From the NCBI GenBank assembly GCA_020726505.1, contig JAHLEZ010000005.1, forward strand, positions 3,038,001 to 3,102,000: a DNA stretch of 64,000 nucleotides. The letters are read 5' to 3'. This DNA is from Leptodontidium sp. MPI-SDFR-AT-0119. Lineage: Eukaryota; Ascomycota; Leotiomycetes; Helotiales; Leptodontidiaceae. Under the pieces are notes generated by a model. That model was not told the DNA's origin. It saw only the letters and a program-made list of their open reading frames with translations, and made no database searches. The stretch's first letter is position 1. Every line of letters starts with the position of its first letter. The translations under genes and the position numbers were made by a program. Below are positions 12,897-24,491 of this stretch, one piece after another.

Positions 12897-15078
12897 ATGG
12901 CAACCTCGCTGTACCGATACAAATCCATCGCTTCACCAGACACAATCAGACTCATCCATATCCACCCCTCGCCCAACGTCGAAGCTGAGATCGAATGCTC
13001 CCTAGCCCACGTCACGCTCAAAGCTTGTGCCCAGGACATTACAGAGCACTATGTTGCACTCTCCTACGTATGGGGCGACGCATCTCTTAAACGCGCAATT
13101 TCAATCGATGGTCAATCTCTTGCTATCACAGCATCTCTACACTGCGCCCTTAGCTACCTACGAGATGAAACTAGAGTCATCCGTGTCTGGGCTGACGGCG
13201 TCTGTATCGATCAAAAGAGCAACGAGGACCGCAGTTTCCAGGTCGCTATGATGGGTTCGATCTATTCCATCGCCACCCACACCGTCATATTCCTCGGCGA
13301 GCCTACACCTGAGTTGGAGCTCACCATGAAGTTACTCGAGTCAAGGCTTTCTGGTAACGAACCAGTGCCTATCAGTGACGAAGAGCAGTTGGTACTTTTG
13401 ATACAGGACAATATACTTACCCGGCCATGGTTCTCGCGCGTTTGGATTCTTCAAGAGCTTGTCCTCTCGGTTTCTCCATGGGTACAAGGGGGCAAGTTTC
13501 GAGTCAAATGGGATACATTTTCAAGCTATGTTTGCGCGTCAGATTCAGCCTCGTGGAGTCCTAATAGCCGTGATCTCTTGATTGGAATGAGCAGAACTCG
13601 ACGGGACTTCAACAACAAGATTCGAAGCCTTCAGGATAACTCAGAAGCACCGAGCGGTGATTCATTTGCCGAACTTTTCCAAATCCTAGAGTCACGCAGA
13701 GGCTCTGCGGCCTCTGACCCGAGAGACATGGTGTATGCCCACCTTGGATTGATTTCACCCTTCACACGAGACATGATAGATGTTGATTACAACAAGTCAA
13801 TCGCAGAACTGTATGAAGAAATTGCTAGGAGGCATATTGCAAAATATGGTGATACGGCGATACTATCTTATGTTGAAAAACTCGATCCGTGTGATCGTCG
13901 AGATGGCCTGCCGTCATGGGTACCAGATGTACGTGATAATTTTCCTATGTACTTCACAAAGATCTGGAATCTTGGGCCTAAAGACATGCCTCAAGAACCG
14001 AGATCCTTAATCTTGAAATGTTATGAAATACAGTGCTAACTTCTACAAAGTGGGGGAGAGTTGATCCGGTCAAAGTGAGCAAGTTGGATCCCAGGAAATT
14101 TACCGAGATTGATATCGATACTGTTGAAAAGTTCCGTTTCCATACACGAGTGCGACCCGGGTGCATTGGTTGCGTGCAGCAAATCCCTCGTGTCCTTGGT
14201 CTCGTTGGCTGGGATCTAGGTCCTATTGCCTCGATCATACCTGCATCGTCTTTTCCAAGTTTGGATTGGGACGAAGATGAATGTCGTTCGGCGATTTTTC
14301 GGGTGCTCCTTTCTCAGTTCCCGAAGACGGAGATCTTGCGCATCGTATCTTAAAATGGATAGGAGAGTCCGAAACATCCATGCCAGAAATTGTACGGTCT
14401 GTCCTTGAACTTTACAAGGCAGTGGCACAACCAATTTGGACTAGGATTCAGTCATGGATCCGGCAGAGTCAAGTGAGCGACCGGGTTGTCATGTGGGGAA
14501 CGCCGTGCCCACGCTCGTTTCTGAGAGATGTTGTGACAGCTTGGTTTCCTCTTCCTTTGAAGGAAAGGACATTGCCTAACTTCGTGCCCACACGCCAGAA
14601 AATCAGGTTCAAGTATCTCGATTATTCCCAAAATGATCTTGTATCTCTAATTATTTCACATGTCATCAACGCCATAGGTAACATGACAATCTAGCGCTCT
14701 TCGGACCAACTGCCTATTATTCTTGCATCTGGACACTTCGCCATAGTTCCATCCCTAGCCCGTGTAGATCACCATGTTTTTCGGGTCCTCAAGGACAATC
14801 AGCTCTTTCTCCTGGAGCAACACAATGACACGGAAGCCGTCGAGGACAAGCTCTCAGCTTGGCTCAAAGGGTGCGGGGAGGAACTCAGGGACTACCATCG
14901 GCGCGAAAATATATAGACGCCGGTCAAATCATTGGAATTTGTAGCGTCCAATACGTTGTGTGAGGTTTATAATGGGGACTCGGGCAAATATGTCAATACC
15001 GAAAGTATCTTTAAGTTTGAGGATGCAGCGTGGAGCGAAAGGAAGCTAAAGGAGTTGGGGATTATCACTTTGCACTGA
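12897..15078 (+). pseudogene. HET-domain (heterokaryon incompatibility-like) gene, apparently decayed
   Basis: Exon 1 (12897-13928) encodes a HET domain at about residues 50-200, with ALSYVWGD, VWADGVCIDQ, and RPWFSRVWILQE, the signature blocks of this family of self/non-self recognition proteins. A phase-0 intron at 13929-14050 (GTACGT...CTAAC...AAAG) joins the conserved LPSWVPD to a Trp-starting second exon. Around 14281-14340 the family-like reading switches frame by one base and no intron can explain it. A second plausible intron is 14641-14694 (GTATCT...CTAG). The frame then meets a TAG at 14914-14916, yet codon-like sequence rich in charged residues continues in the same frame to a TGA at 15076-15078, where HET proteins commonly end. 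The frameshift plus the in-frame stop argue for a pseudogene. The TAG could come from CAG by a C-to-T change, as repeat-induced point mutation would produce. An assembly error near the T5 run at about 14295 is the alternative for the frameshift. Confidence 0.75.
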
Positions 15079-15701
15079 CTAAGTATGGGCTGAACATCGC
15101 ACATGTACAACAATTTGTCTTCGAGCGCAGAGTGCTTTAGTCTTTCAACCGAGGGCTTTCAAGGGGAATTTTGAGATTTGCCGCTTCCGGTATACATCTG
15201 TATATTGGTGGTTCAAGATTATTCACAAAACTCTAGTACTTTCCTCCATTCTCCTGTCATAGGATTTAGAAGCTAGGTAGTGTTTCACTGGGTTTTAGAC
15301 AAGAGAGAAAAGGATATTATGTACTCTATGTGTGCTCGCCCACATGAGTGTCTGCGTGTGTTGAGGTGGAATGCGGTGAAATGAGGGGAAGTGGGAGAAT
15401 TGCTTTTCGCTTCTGGCAATGATCTTTTCATCTTCTTTTCTCATCTTCTTCAAAATGACAAGATATTATATAAAAGAAATTGGGGCTCTGGATGGATGAA
15501 ATTATGTAACGCATTAAACATAATCAGGTAGTTCGATGCAAACAAACATGATGCCCTTTTCAAAATCAATGTGAATTCAGCATGAAACAAAGCAAGTTGA
15601 CAAAGACACGCATCAAAAGCAACAGCCTAATAACACTCTGTATCTCGCTGGCAAAGGCCTCAATAATCTCGAAAAGTTTGTACTCTCTATCCCCGAAACA
15701 C
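15079..15701. other. Intergenic, 3' flank of the HET relic
   Basis: AT-rich flank with TATATAAAA-like words near 15465-15480. No gene seen. Confidence 0.5.
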
Positions 15702-15976
15702 TCAGCACCCTTTACTTCGTCGCCGCCGCTTTGCTCGTTCGACTCTTTCATCCTCAACCCCATTGCGTTCCCGCTTCTCTTTCTCTGCTTTGAGTTTTTC
15801 TTCTCCAGTAGTACCGCTTGGGAGATCGCTGCTGAAAGAGACTTTCTTTTTATTTGTCGACTCGGTAGGGGTTTGCTTTAAGGCACTTCTCCGGCCGGTG
15901 TTGCTGTTCACGATTGTCTGGGTGTTTTTTTTTTGGGGGGGGGGTAACAATGAGCAGAAGGCTCAACTGAGAACAC
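15702..15976 (-). pseudogene. Small Lys/Ser-rich coding-like relic without an ATG
   Basis: The minus strand is open for about 82 codons ending at a TGA at 15702, with a composition unlike random sequence: Thr/Ser/Lys-rich, containing NKKKVSFSSDLP and a charged C-terminus (RAKRRRRSKGC). There is no ATG at its head. Upstream, a GTG at 15974-15976 follows the words GCTTAAACCC and is separated from the open frame by adjoining 10-base C and A homopolymers, where slippage could have shifted the frame. A TATA-like word (AGTATAAATA on the minus strand) lies about 100 bp further upstream. It may be a small gene that lost its start, or an untranslated or unusual gene. I do not recognise the family. See the similar relic at 18208-18492. 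Confidence 0.35.
15925..15944. repeat. T10-G10 double homopolymer
   Basis: Ten T followed by ten G on the plus strand, inside the Lys/Ser-rich relic. Prone to replication slippage and to sequencing error. Confidence 0.85.
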
Positions 15977-18207
15977 GGGTTTAAGCAATGGTGAGCCTTC
16001 TTAATTGACCTCTTCTGGCGGAGTGGAATTTGAGGATGAAATGGAGAATTAAAAGATATTAGAATCGGGAAAGTGAGTATTTATACTTTCTTGAGACCCT
16101 TTCAAGTCAAGTCTGTGAATGCGAAGGACTCCGATAGATCGCTGGACGTCGTGATTGAGACAAAAAACTAGCAACCCCTGACAGTGGTGGCTTGACATCC
16201 ATATGCAATATCCACGAATAGAAAAGCAATAGCATGACGGGCAAATGTATTATGGGGTCGGAATTTTGTAGATCTGCCACTCGTAAACTTTGGAATTCTT
16301 TCCCCAGGAACAAGCACTCACAAGGACTCATACAATATGGTGGGCTTGACAATAAATGAACAAGTGTCGTGATATTCAAATATTGTCACCGCTAGAAAAG
16401 TGTATGGATCAAGGGAGGCTAGAGTTATTTCCGTCCAACAAAACAAGGAAGCTGCCCAATTCGTGTCCGGCGAAGCGAATCAACATAAGTGAGGCTCCGT
16501 ACCAAAACTTTTACTTCAAAATCAAATCGAAGCTTATCAATACCAAAGTTAAGACTTAGGCAATTGTCCTGAAATAATTTTGTGAACTTGAACTGGCTCT
16601 GATCCAAGATTACGGCTAGGATAGAGAGCAAGGCCTAATTTTCGTTTCACAGAAATCAAATTTGGCCCATCTTAAAACAACAAACAGAATCGCATTAATA
16701 TCAACCCCGAGAAATACAAAATAATTGTCCCAAACCCAAAGCTGAAACCCCTCTCACACTTCTGCTTTCTCCCCCTTAAATCAAAAAGATCCCATACCAG
16801 CAATGGTAGCAAAATGCCAATCAACAACACCCACTCGCCAGCATCCAGCACCCAACACACAAATAACCAATCCCAGCATCAACTCATCACCGCAACCAAG
16901 TAGCAGCCCGCGTCAACCTTTCATCTCTCTCTCTCTTAACTCTATTCTGGCGACAAATCTATGTGAGATATTTATGTTCGTGACTTTGACTGTGGGCTTG
17001 CCGTGGCCTTAGTATCTGCGCTTGGCTTTCGGCAAGTCTGTTGACTGGTGAGTTTGGCTGCTTTTGCTGTTGCTGTTGCCCATTGTTGCCGAGGGGAGTT
17101 GTGGCTTTGTGTCAGGAGTGGGAATGGCGCCCACTGGAAGCGTTTGGTTGGCGAGGAACTGTTTGTGTTTCTGAAATCAAAACTTTGGCTGTGTGATTTG
17201 GATTTTTATGGAAGAACAAATGGTATAGAAACGAAGCAACTTATATAATCAGAGCCTCTCACGACTGTGAATCAATCGTTCCATTCAGCGGTCTCGGCTT
17301 CGTGATTCCACCCTCCACCCACAATAATCTCCTTCTGATTAGTTTCTTGTATATCCCATTCACACAGCTTTTCTTGAATCCAGAATCCCGGATTTCCACT
17401 TCCGCTGCACTATAGATAAACTCTTTCCCTCAGTTGTCGAATACAATCATGAAGCAGTCTGGTGTGGAAAGCGGGCCTCGCTAAAGTTCAGGGGCATTGT
17501 TGACGCAAAAAACTCCTCAGAGGGGCAATTCCACATTACGGCGACATCGAAAAGATTGCGATGAAAAACAACGATATTTCCCATTCAATTCCTAGAATTC
17601 TAATCATGCATTCCTACCTATTTACTATAACGTTCTCGACTCGCCAGCATTCCTGGAACTTATCTTCGCATCGCCTCTTCAGAGCTTGATATTAAATGCT
17701 AAATTGCAACTCCAGGACACGTATTAAATGTAAATACGACTTCTACTATGATGTAATTTAGTCTCTAACACAGAAGAAAATATATCCAAATACCAGTGCT
17801 TGAAACTTTCAAACTGCTAAGTAACTCAAACAGCAGATTCAGGGAACGCGAATACTGCTGACTGTTTTTGATCACTCGTTTTTCATCCTATTCTTCTTTC
17901 TTCTTCGCTCGTTTTACTTTCATCTCACTCTAATGCTCAAGTAAAAATGAGGATTCCTTGCTCCTCCACATCACAGCTAGCACTAAATCTATTCAACTAC
18001 ACAGCAAACCTCTCCCCAAATTCATAAATAAACCCCACCTAAACTTCGCTTGAAAGCAACGCAATATATTTCCTAAGCACATTCTCCATGTCCTGTCCGG
18101 TCCGTGCAGTATCTAATCCAATCCCCCATTAAAAATATAGAAATCAACGCTACAAGTAAGCAAATCAAATCACACCTCAACCACCACACAAACATCCACT
18201 CACCCCC
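15977..18207. other. Intergenic region between two coding-like relics
   Basis: No supportable gene. The plus-strand frames at 16356-16559, 16803-17012 and 17048-17248 are short and without domains. It contains a TATA-like word at about 16078-16086 belonging to the relic on its left, and a 16-bp word (GGCAATTCCACATTAC, 17524-17539) that recurs at 52145-52160. Confidence 0.5.
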
Positions 18208-18492
18208 TCATTCAACCTCACTCACCCTCACCCTCTCCTTATCCTTCATCTTATCAATCTCCATCTTCGGCTGCTTAATCGTCGCAATAGGCATCGTGGT
18301 AGTAAAGCCCTCCTCCGCCTTCACCTTCGACTTTGCTTTTGCTTTTGCGTTTGCGTTTGCTGCTGAGCTTGTAGAGCTTTTTGATTTGGTGGAGGTTTGG
18401 GTCGCTGAAGGGGTGGTGGAGGACGAGGAGGTTCCCTTCTTGGCTAGGCCCGTTGTGTTTTCTGTGTTTTCTGCAAGGACTCGCTAGTTTAT
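18208..18492 (-). pseudogene. Small Ser/Ala/Lys-rich coding-like relic with start and one codon lost
   Basis: The minus strand reads through a low-complexity protein-like sequence (Ser/Thr-rich, then NANAKAKAKSKVK, ending KERVRVSEVE and TGA at 18208-18210). At its head, in the same frame, stand ATA (18490-18492), AAC and TAG (18484-18486). A single G-to-A change would give ATA from ATG, and a single C-to-T change would give TAG from CAG. The ATA is preceded by GCTAAACCC, close to the GCTTAAACCC before the relic at 15.7-16.0 kb, and a TATA-like GTATAAATA sits about 60-70 bp upstream at 18552-18560. I infer a small gene inactivated by C:G-to-T:A transitions. An in-frame Met later in the frame leaves only about 28 residues. 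The family is not recognised. Confidence 0.35.
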
Positions 18493-19440
18493 GGGTTTAG
18501 CTGCAAGTGTGTTTTGGAAGGAAGAAGAGGACTTAGGTCAGATATCCGCGGTATTTATACGTCCTCACGAGCTTCTTTCTGTTGTGATTGTCAATATCCT
18601 GTTATTGTGCTAGAGCTCAAGTCACCAGAGGCAAAGCACGAGGGACACTCAGACGATTACTCCTCCTGGTGAATCACATCCGCACTTCTTGCTCGCGGAT
18701 AGACTATCAATGACCCGACCTGTCTGTTTGAAAATCACAGCCCGGACAGCAGGGAAGGATGTTCCCAGCACTTCGAAATCTCAAGAGCCATATCCAATTT
18801 GCAAATTACAGGGTTCCTTCGGGATTTATCAGCACTGCATTGAATCCGACTCAAAGCACCAATTTATCCAATGGACACTTCTTTACTTTCTCACACTTCA
18901 ACATCCCAAACAGACATCAAGTCCAAATTTCAAATTTCAAAAACCAAAATAAGAGGTCTTGATATTATTCATCAACTACCACATCCACAGTCAACACACA
19001 ATCAATCCCTCCGTCTCGCTCCAATTTATCAAACAAAATCAACACACCACATTCCTTCCCTTCCTTCCCACTTCCTTCCCGTTTCCATTCCTCCCCCTTC
19101 CAATTGCCCCCACTCAACCCCCCGCAGAAACAAACATACAAGAAGAAAAAGGGGAATAATGAGGTATGCATCCATGCTTCATGTTCAACATGTAATTATC
19201 TTCAACAAACTCCCACACGGAGAGATACTCGATCATTACACAAAAAAGGAAAATTGGATTGGATTGGTGTGATTGATGGTGATCATTGTTCTGGATCAAA
19301 AGGCCGTGAGTGATTGATTACTCGCTCTCCCTAGAGACGCGGTGTTTTGGTTGCGGGAAAATTCAAGAGGAAGGAAAAACATAACAGTCGTAAAGAGAAA
19401 TCCGTGATCGGATATGGTGATGATAGTGGAATCGTTTCGT
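18493..19440. other. Intergenic, 3' flank of apsA
   Basis: Contains the TATA-like GTATAAATA (minus strand, 18552-18560) in front of the 18.2-kb relic, C/T-rich runs around 19050-19120, and probably the 3' untranslated region of apsA at its right end. No further gene seen. Confidence 0.5.
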
Positions 19441-22400
19441 TCAATCTGTTCGTCGCAGGACGCTGTTTCGACTCTTGGTGCGCTGCTGGGCAGGGCTAGG
19501 CCTCGATCCGGAGGCTGCCCCGATAGTTTGAGAGTGGCGGCTCTTGACAGAGTGGTTGTGGAGATGACCAACATCGTGTTTGCCTGTATGAAGATTAACA
19601 AAAAATCATCAACCTAGGATATTAAGACTTACCATCACAGCATGCTCTGACATTTTCGAGTCTGTCAGATTCTCGGTCTTGCTTTTCATATTGCTCCCTC
19701 AAATCCTCAGCACTGTCATGGACTTCGCTCGCCTCGTATATTTGGCCACTCTCGCTCACGCTGTGTCTGCTTCGACGACTGGAGTATGATTTGGAAGGCT
19801 CTCCCGGCTTCCAGTAACTACTCAATCGCGAAGAGAATGTACCGAGCGAGGGACGAGTAGTTGTCGAAACTAGGCGCGGCTGTTCATCGATTCGAGTAGA
19901 TTTGGACGGAGATTCGTTGCGGGTTGTTCGACTGTTATACGAGGAGAGAGACGCTGGACCACGGCGGGTGCTGCGGGTACCGTTGCCTGGGTTGAACTCG
20001 TCTACATCTTCTTGGGTCAAAGCACCGTTAGCGACAGATTCAGTGTCACCAACAGCATCTTCCCCAGTTCGAAGAAGTAGATAAGACAAAGCGTTAAACC
20101 ATGTCTCGTGTCGTTGTCCAGTGGTGGCAGTGAACTTGACAGATCGGCCAGGTGTCATGATAATCAAACTCTTGCGGTGAAGACCAGGAGGCATTGGGTT
20201 GTCGTCAGTCACTACTCTGACTGCTTCAATGGGCACACTCTTAGCCTTCAACTCGGCGCGGCCTGCTCCAGATGGATCACGATCGCTCCAGTACAGTGTT
20301 CTGGTATACGGATGAACCCAGAAGTAGCGTCTATGTCTGTTCTCTGACATGGCGCCACGTCCAGCCTTCCTAGTATACTTCCAGAGATATTCTCCAATCA
20401 TGGTCTGAGTGATGGCGTTGATCATACGAGGGTCGGTTCCAGGATCGAGGCCGTTAGGCATGCCAGACTTCATGTTAAAGCGGGTATCGATCTCAGACAC
20501 AAATGATGAAACCGATGATGCTCTTGATCTGCCAGTTCGGGTCGGCGAATGGATCTCTGCAGTTCCAGCAGAGGAGTGATTTGGTCTTGGAGTAGTACCT
20601 GCTCTCATGGAGAGAGGGCTCAATGGTGGTTGAGAACTTGGGGTTCTGGGTCTGAACGATGGGTTCTTGTATGCAGATGCGGGTAGCGATGGGGGTCCCA
20701 TACTTCCAGCTCCTCCAGAAGAAGAGTTTGATCGTTGAGCAGACGTGGGTAGTGGCGGAGGACCCATGCTGCCAACCCCACCAGAAGAAGATCCAGAGCG
20801 TTGAGCAGCAGCAGCAATGACTTGCTTGTGATCCATTGGCAGTGGTGGATGGACACTTGTGATCGAATTGTTTCTCGCACTTCCAGCACTTCCGGGTCGC
20901 TTTAGAATAACAGCATCATGAACAAAGTCAGGATCCGCCATCTTGGACCTGGCTCTACCAACACTTCCAATGCTTTCTTGTGATCTCTTAGCTCGAAGGG
21001 ACGCGGAAATTAGAGGAACGCGTGGCGAAGATGGCGACTTGTTGCCATCTTCTACAAGAATGGCATCCTGTCTCTTGGTACGCAACATATCATCGATTTG
21101 GGTTGCTGTCAATGCAGTCTGCGAGCTTTCATCGATGGTCTCCACGCGAGCCTTCTTCGCAGCACGTTCGTGAGGATTACTTGACACCTCCTTGAACGGA
21201 CGTTGAGAATCGGGTGTTTCCACTAAAGGCGAGTCGCTTGGTGATTGATGGGTATCATCTTCGGCAATAATTGGTGTGGAGGGTGCCTTGCCCTTATTCC
21301 AGCCATATACAGGGCCCAGGAAGTTGTTCTTGGGCGTCTGTGGTTGATCCTTCTCTACTACATCCTCATCAGCCTCATCTCTTGGGATAATGACACCATC
21401 TCGTCTAGGACTTCGAGGCGAGATAGGCTCTGTATCGAGGAATTGAAGAGAAGAGAATGCCAGAGGCGCAGGTACTGGGCTAGCTTTTGGCGTGCTGGGT
21501 AGAATTTCCTTCGTCCTCTCAGGCGCAACAGGAGACTCGGCTTCGGTAGGTTCAATGTGCTCAGAAACGATATGAGACATCGACAGAGGAGCAGCCATGG
21601 CCTCTAGGCTGGCGAGGCTAGCCATAGGAGTATGAGCTCGAGAAGCTGGTGGAGATGGGAACTTCGCGAGCTTCTCCTCCATGATCTCTGGATCATACTG
21701 AGAACTCATATCACTATATGTAGAGTCGGAAATTGGTCTTGCGCGATCTTCGGCACCAACGGTAAGATTGTTGTTCATCTGATTGTTCAACTGATCATCG
21801 TGCCATTGGACTGCAGCATCTGACATTTTCGGCTTGACTGGAGTGTCCGTTGCGATATTCTTGTCGCTCATGACACGAACTGGCTCAGGTTCTGTTGATG
21901 TGTAGCTGTCATTCATGATACGAACTGGTTCGGGCTCGGTTGACGTGTGGCTGTCACTCATGATGCGAACTGGCTCTGGTTCGGTCGATGTGTGACTGTC
22001 GCTCATAGCGCGAATGGGTTCGGGCTCAGTCGATGTATGTCTATCACTCATCGATCGTCTTGGCTCGGGTTCAGTCAGAGTGTGGTTGTCGCTCGTCGAT
22101 GGTTGAGCATCTGAGCCTGCCGCGGAGTCCTTTCCAGTGACCAAATGTGCTGCTTCTGTCAGAGCAGCGCCTGCCAATCCAGCTCCAATCAAGGGGACGG
22201 CGGTTTGAGAGGCAGCTGGCTCTGGTTGCCATGGCTCTGTCATCATTGCAGAATCCACCATTGGCAGTCTTGGAACAGTTGGCATCGAGGGCAGTAGAAC
22301 AGGAGTTTCGCCCAGAATCGGCTTTGCAGTTCCAGGTCTCGATGTGGGCGTTACTGACTGAGACATGAAGTTGATGCGGCTTGGAGTGCCTTGCAAGGAG

Positions 22401-24491
22401 TCATCCTCGTCGCTCATATCTCCAAGTTCAGCAAACAAGCTCTGGCCAGCAGCTTGAGGTGTTCCATTCTGGCTGCTATTGGCAAAGCTGGCAGGGCTGC
22501 TCTGGAAATTAGGCTCTTCGCTCACAGCTCTTGAGCGTCGATTGAGGCCACGACTGACACGGAGGCGCAAACGTTGAGGTTGTTGCGAAGTTGGTGTCTT
22601 GACCTCTTCATAACTATACTCATCTCCAGACGTCGACGCAGTGCTCTGGAATGAATGCCGATTTCCTGCCTTGGTCAAACCAAGAGGCGTTGGCTTTTGT
22701 CGTGCAGTGCCGGCGGGTCCTTCGGTCTCTGTGAGCTCGTCGCTGCCACTCATTTCCTCTACTCCAGTCTGGAAATCCTCTGTCTCTGTGCCACGCTCAT
22801 TCGCAGTCTCAAAGGCATCGGTAGTATCCTGTTCGTTGGCAGTCTCAAAGACATCGCTGGAGTCATTCACCGATCGATCAACGCCACTAGCGCCAACAGC
22901 AGCTCGCGCTGCCAATGCAGCAGTTTGGCTTGGACTTCTTTGTCCATCGTCTTCTTCCCAATTTGGATCCTCGATGAAGACCTCGCTTCTGCTGTTTCTC
23001 AATCCTCCGAGCTGGCCAGGCTTCAATGGCTTCTTAAACTCTCTGGAATCAACCTTACGACTTCTCTTTCCATTTCCTGACCCAAATTCGGTTCTTCGAG
23101 AATCCAACTCATCTCTGGCATCCTGGAGCATACGCTTCAACTCCAATTTTTCGGTCTTCTCCCGATGAATGTTGCCCTTCAGGTTTTGAATCATTCGGTG
23201 AGCATGGTGGAGAGAGCTCTTGAGAGTCTCCGATTCGAGCATACTGTGTCTTGGGGTTCCCTTGATAGGAGAGGGTGGCGGCGAATGCTCTGGAGTGACG
23301 TTATCAGGTGCCGTCTCGAAATCTTCGTCGCTGAGCCCTCTAGACTGCTGTTGATCCTCGAGTCTACCTCGCTGATGCGCAACAGCTCTTGCAAGTTCCT
23401 GGTTTTGGCCCGTCAAATCCTCAACTTTTCTTTGCAGAGCACCACGTTCGTTATCAGCCATATTCATGCTTCGCTTGACACTGCCCAATTCCACTTCATG
23501 GTGCTTGAGAGCAGCTACATGGTCCTCGGAAAGTTTTGCATGGCTCAATTTGATCTCATCCAGTTCCTTCTGCGCAGCACTCTTCTCGGCTTGCAGGACA
23601 CTGAGATTTTGGTTCAATCTCTTCTCCCGGTCTGCCGAATCCTTTGCGGCCGCGAGATATTCGTGGATTTGAGTCTCCAGGTTCCAATTCTCGTCCTTGT
23701 ATCGATGTTCGCTCTCGTCAAGGCTCCTAAGTCGCTGGTTGAAGCCTTCTGCCTCAATTTCTAGCCTCGACTTCTCCAAAGTGACCGTCTTGAGGGATTC
23801 CTCCTTCTCTGCCAATAAGGCTTGCAGATGTCGTACTTGGGATAAAAGCGATGTACTGATTTCGGTTGCGAACTCGATATCATGGACTCGATTTGAGGGC
23901 TGGTTTCGCTGCTTCCGATTTGGCACGCTGAGCTTGGATGGGGAGTTCGTAGCTTGACTTTCAAACTTCGAGGGACTGACAGATCGCTGTAATACGTCAG
24001 TGAAGATCATTACCTGGTTAATATAACCGTGCTACCTTTGCGTCACCTACGTATGGGGATCCACCAGCCATCTCAGCACTCGATACTCTTGACTTCGGGA
24101 GAAAAGCTCTGGCCGACTCCCGGCCCACCTCATTGTACTCTTTTTCCACCTCAACAAGCTTCTGGCGTAATTCTGGGGTGATGTCCCCCTCGCTTTGCTG
24201 CTTCTCAACATCCTTCAGACGCTCTGCCAGGTCTTTTCTCTGTTGTACGAGTGTGGTTCCCAGCTTGGAGGCCTCTTGTATACGTCGTTCTGTCTCGGCG
24301 AGATGGGCTTCTAGAGCGCGCTTTGCTTGATCAGGAGATGCTGTCGGACCGAGAGCAAACAGCTGATTGTCAAAATGCGAGAATCGATGGTGCCCCGAGC
24401 TGGTCGATGCGGAGAATGGGTCTTGTTGATCTGGAGACATCAAGTCTGGTTGAGATGCCAGGGACGGCTGGTCTGCTGCTAAAGACGCCAT
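19441..24491 (-). CDS. apsA: Cortical nuclear-migration protein ApsA/Num1 (PH domain, coiled coil)
   Basis: Three exons: 24491-24036, 23986-19633 and 19583-19441. The two 49-nt introns have GTAGCA...CTGAC...CAG and GTAAGT...CAG ends. The product is 1650 aa. It has an N-terminal coiled coil (about residues 50-330), a very long disordered middle with a 15-residue tandem repeat, and a C-terminal PH domain at about 1347-1461 (starts MIGEYLWKYTRK, includes RRYFWVHPYTRTLYW). The family anchors dynein and mitochondria to the cell cortex and positions nuclei in hyphae (Aspergillus ApsA, yeast Num1). The PH domain is expected to bind plasma-membrane phosphoinositide. The first ATG is at 24491; an apparent start five codons upstream is TTG. 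The last exon, ending RNSVLRRTD, is supported by a perfect donor and by frame. Similarity is clear from domain order. The function is inferred from homologues. Confidence 0.93.
21845..22100 (-). repeat. 45-bp coding minisatellite within apsA
   Basis: Five to six head-to-tail copies of a 45-bp unit encoding a 15-residue repeat with consensus MSDSHTSTEPEPVRI. The outer copies are diverged (NHTLTEPEPRRS, KNIATD) and the two central ones nearly identical, as expected for ongoing unequal exchange. It lies in the disordered middle of ApsA and keeps the frame. Confidence 0.85.
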
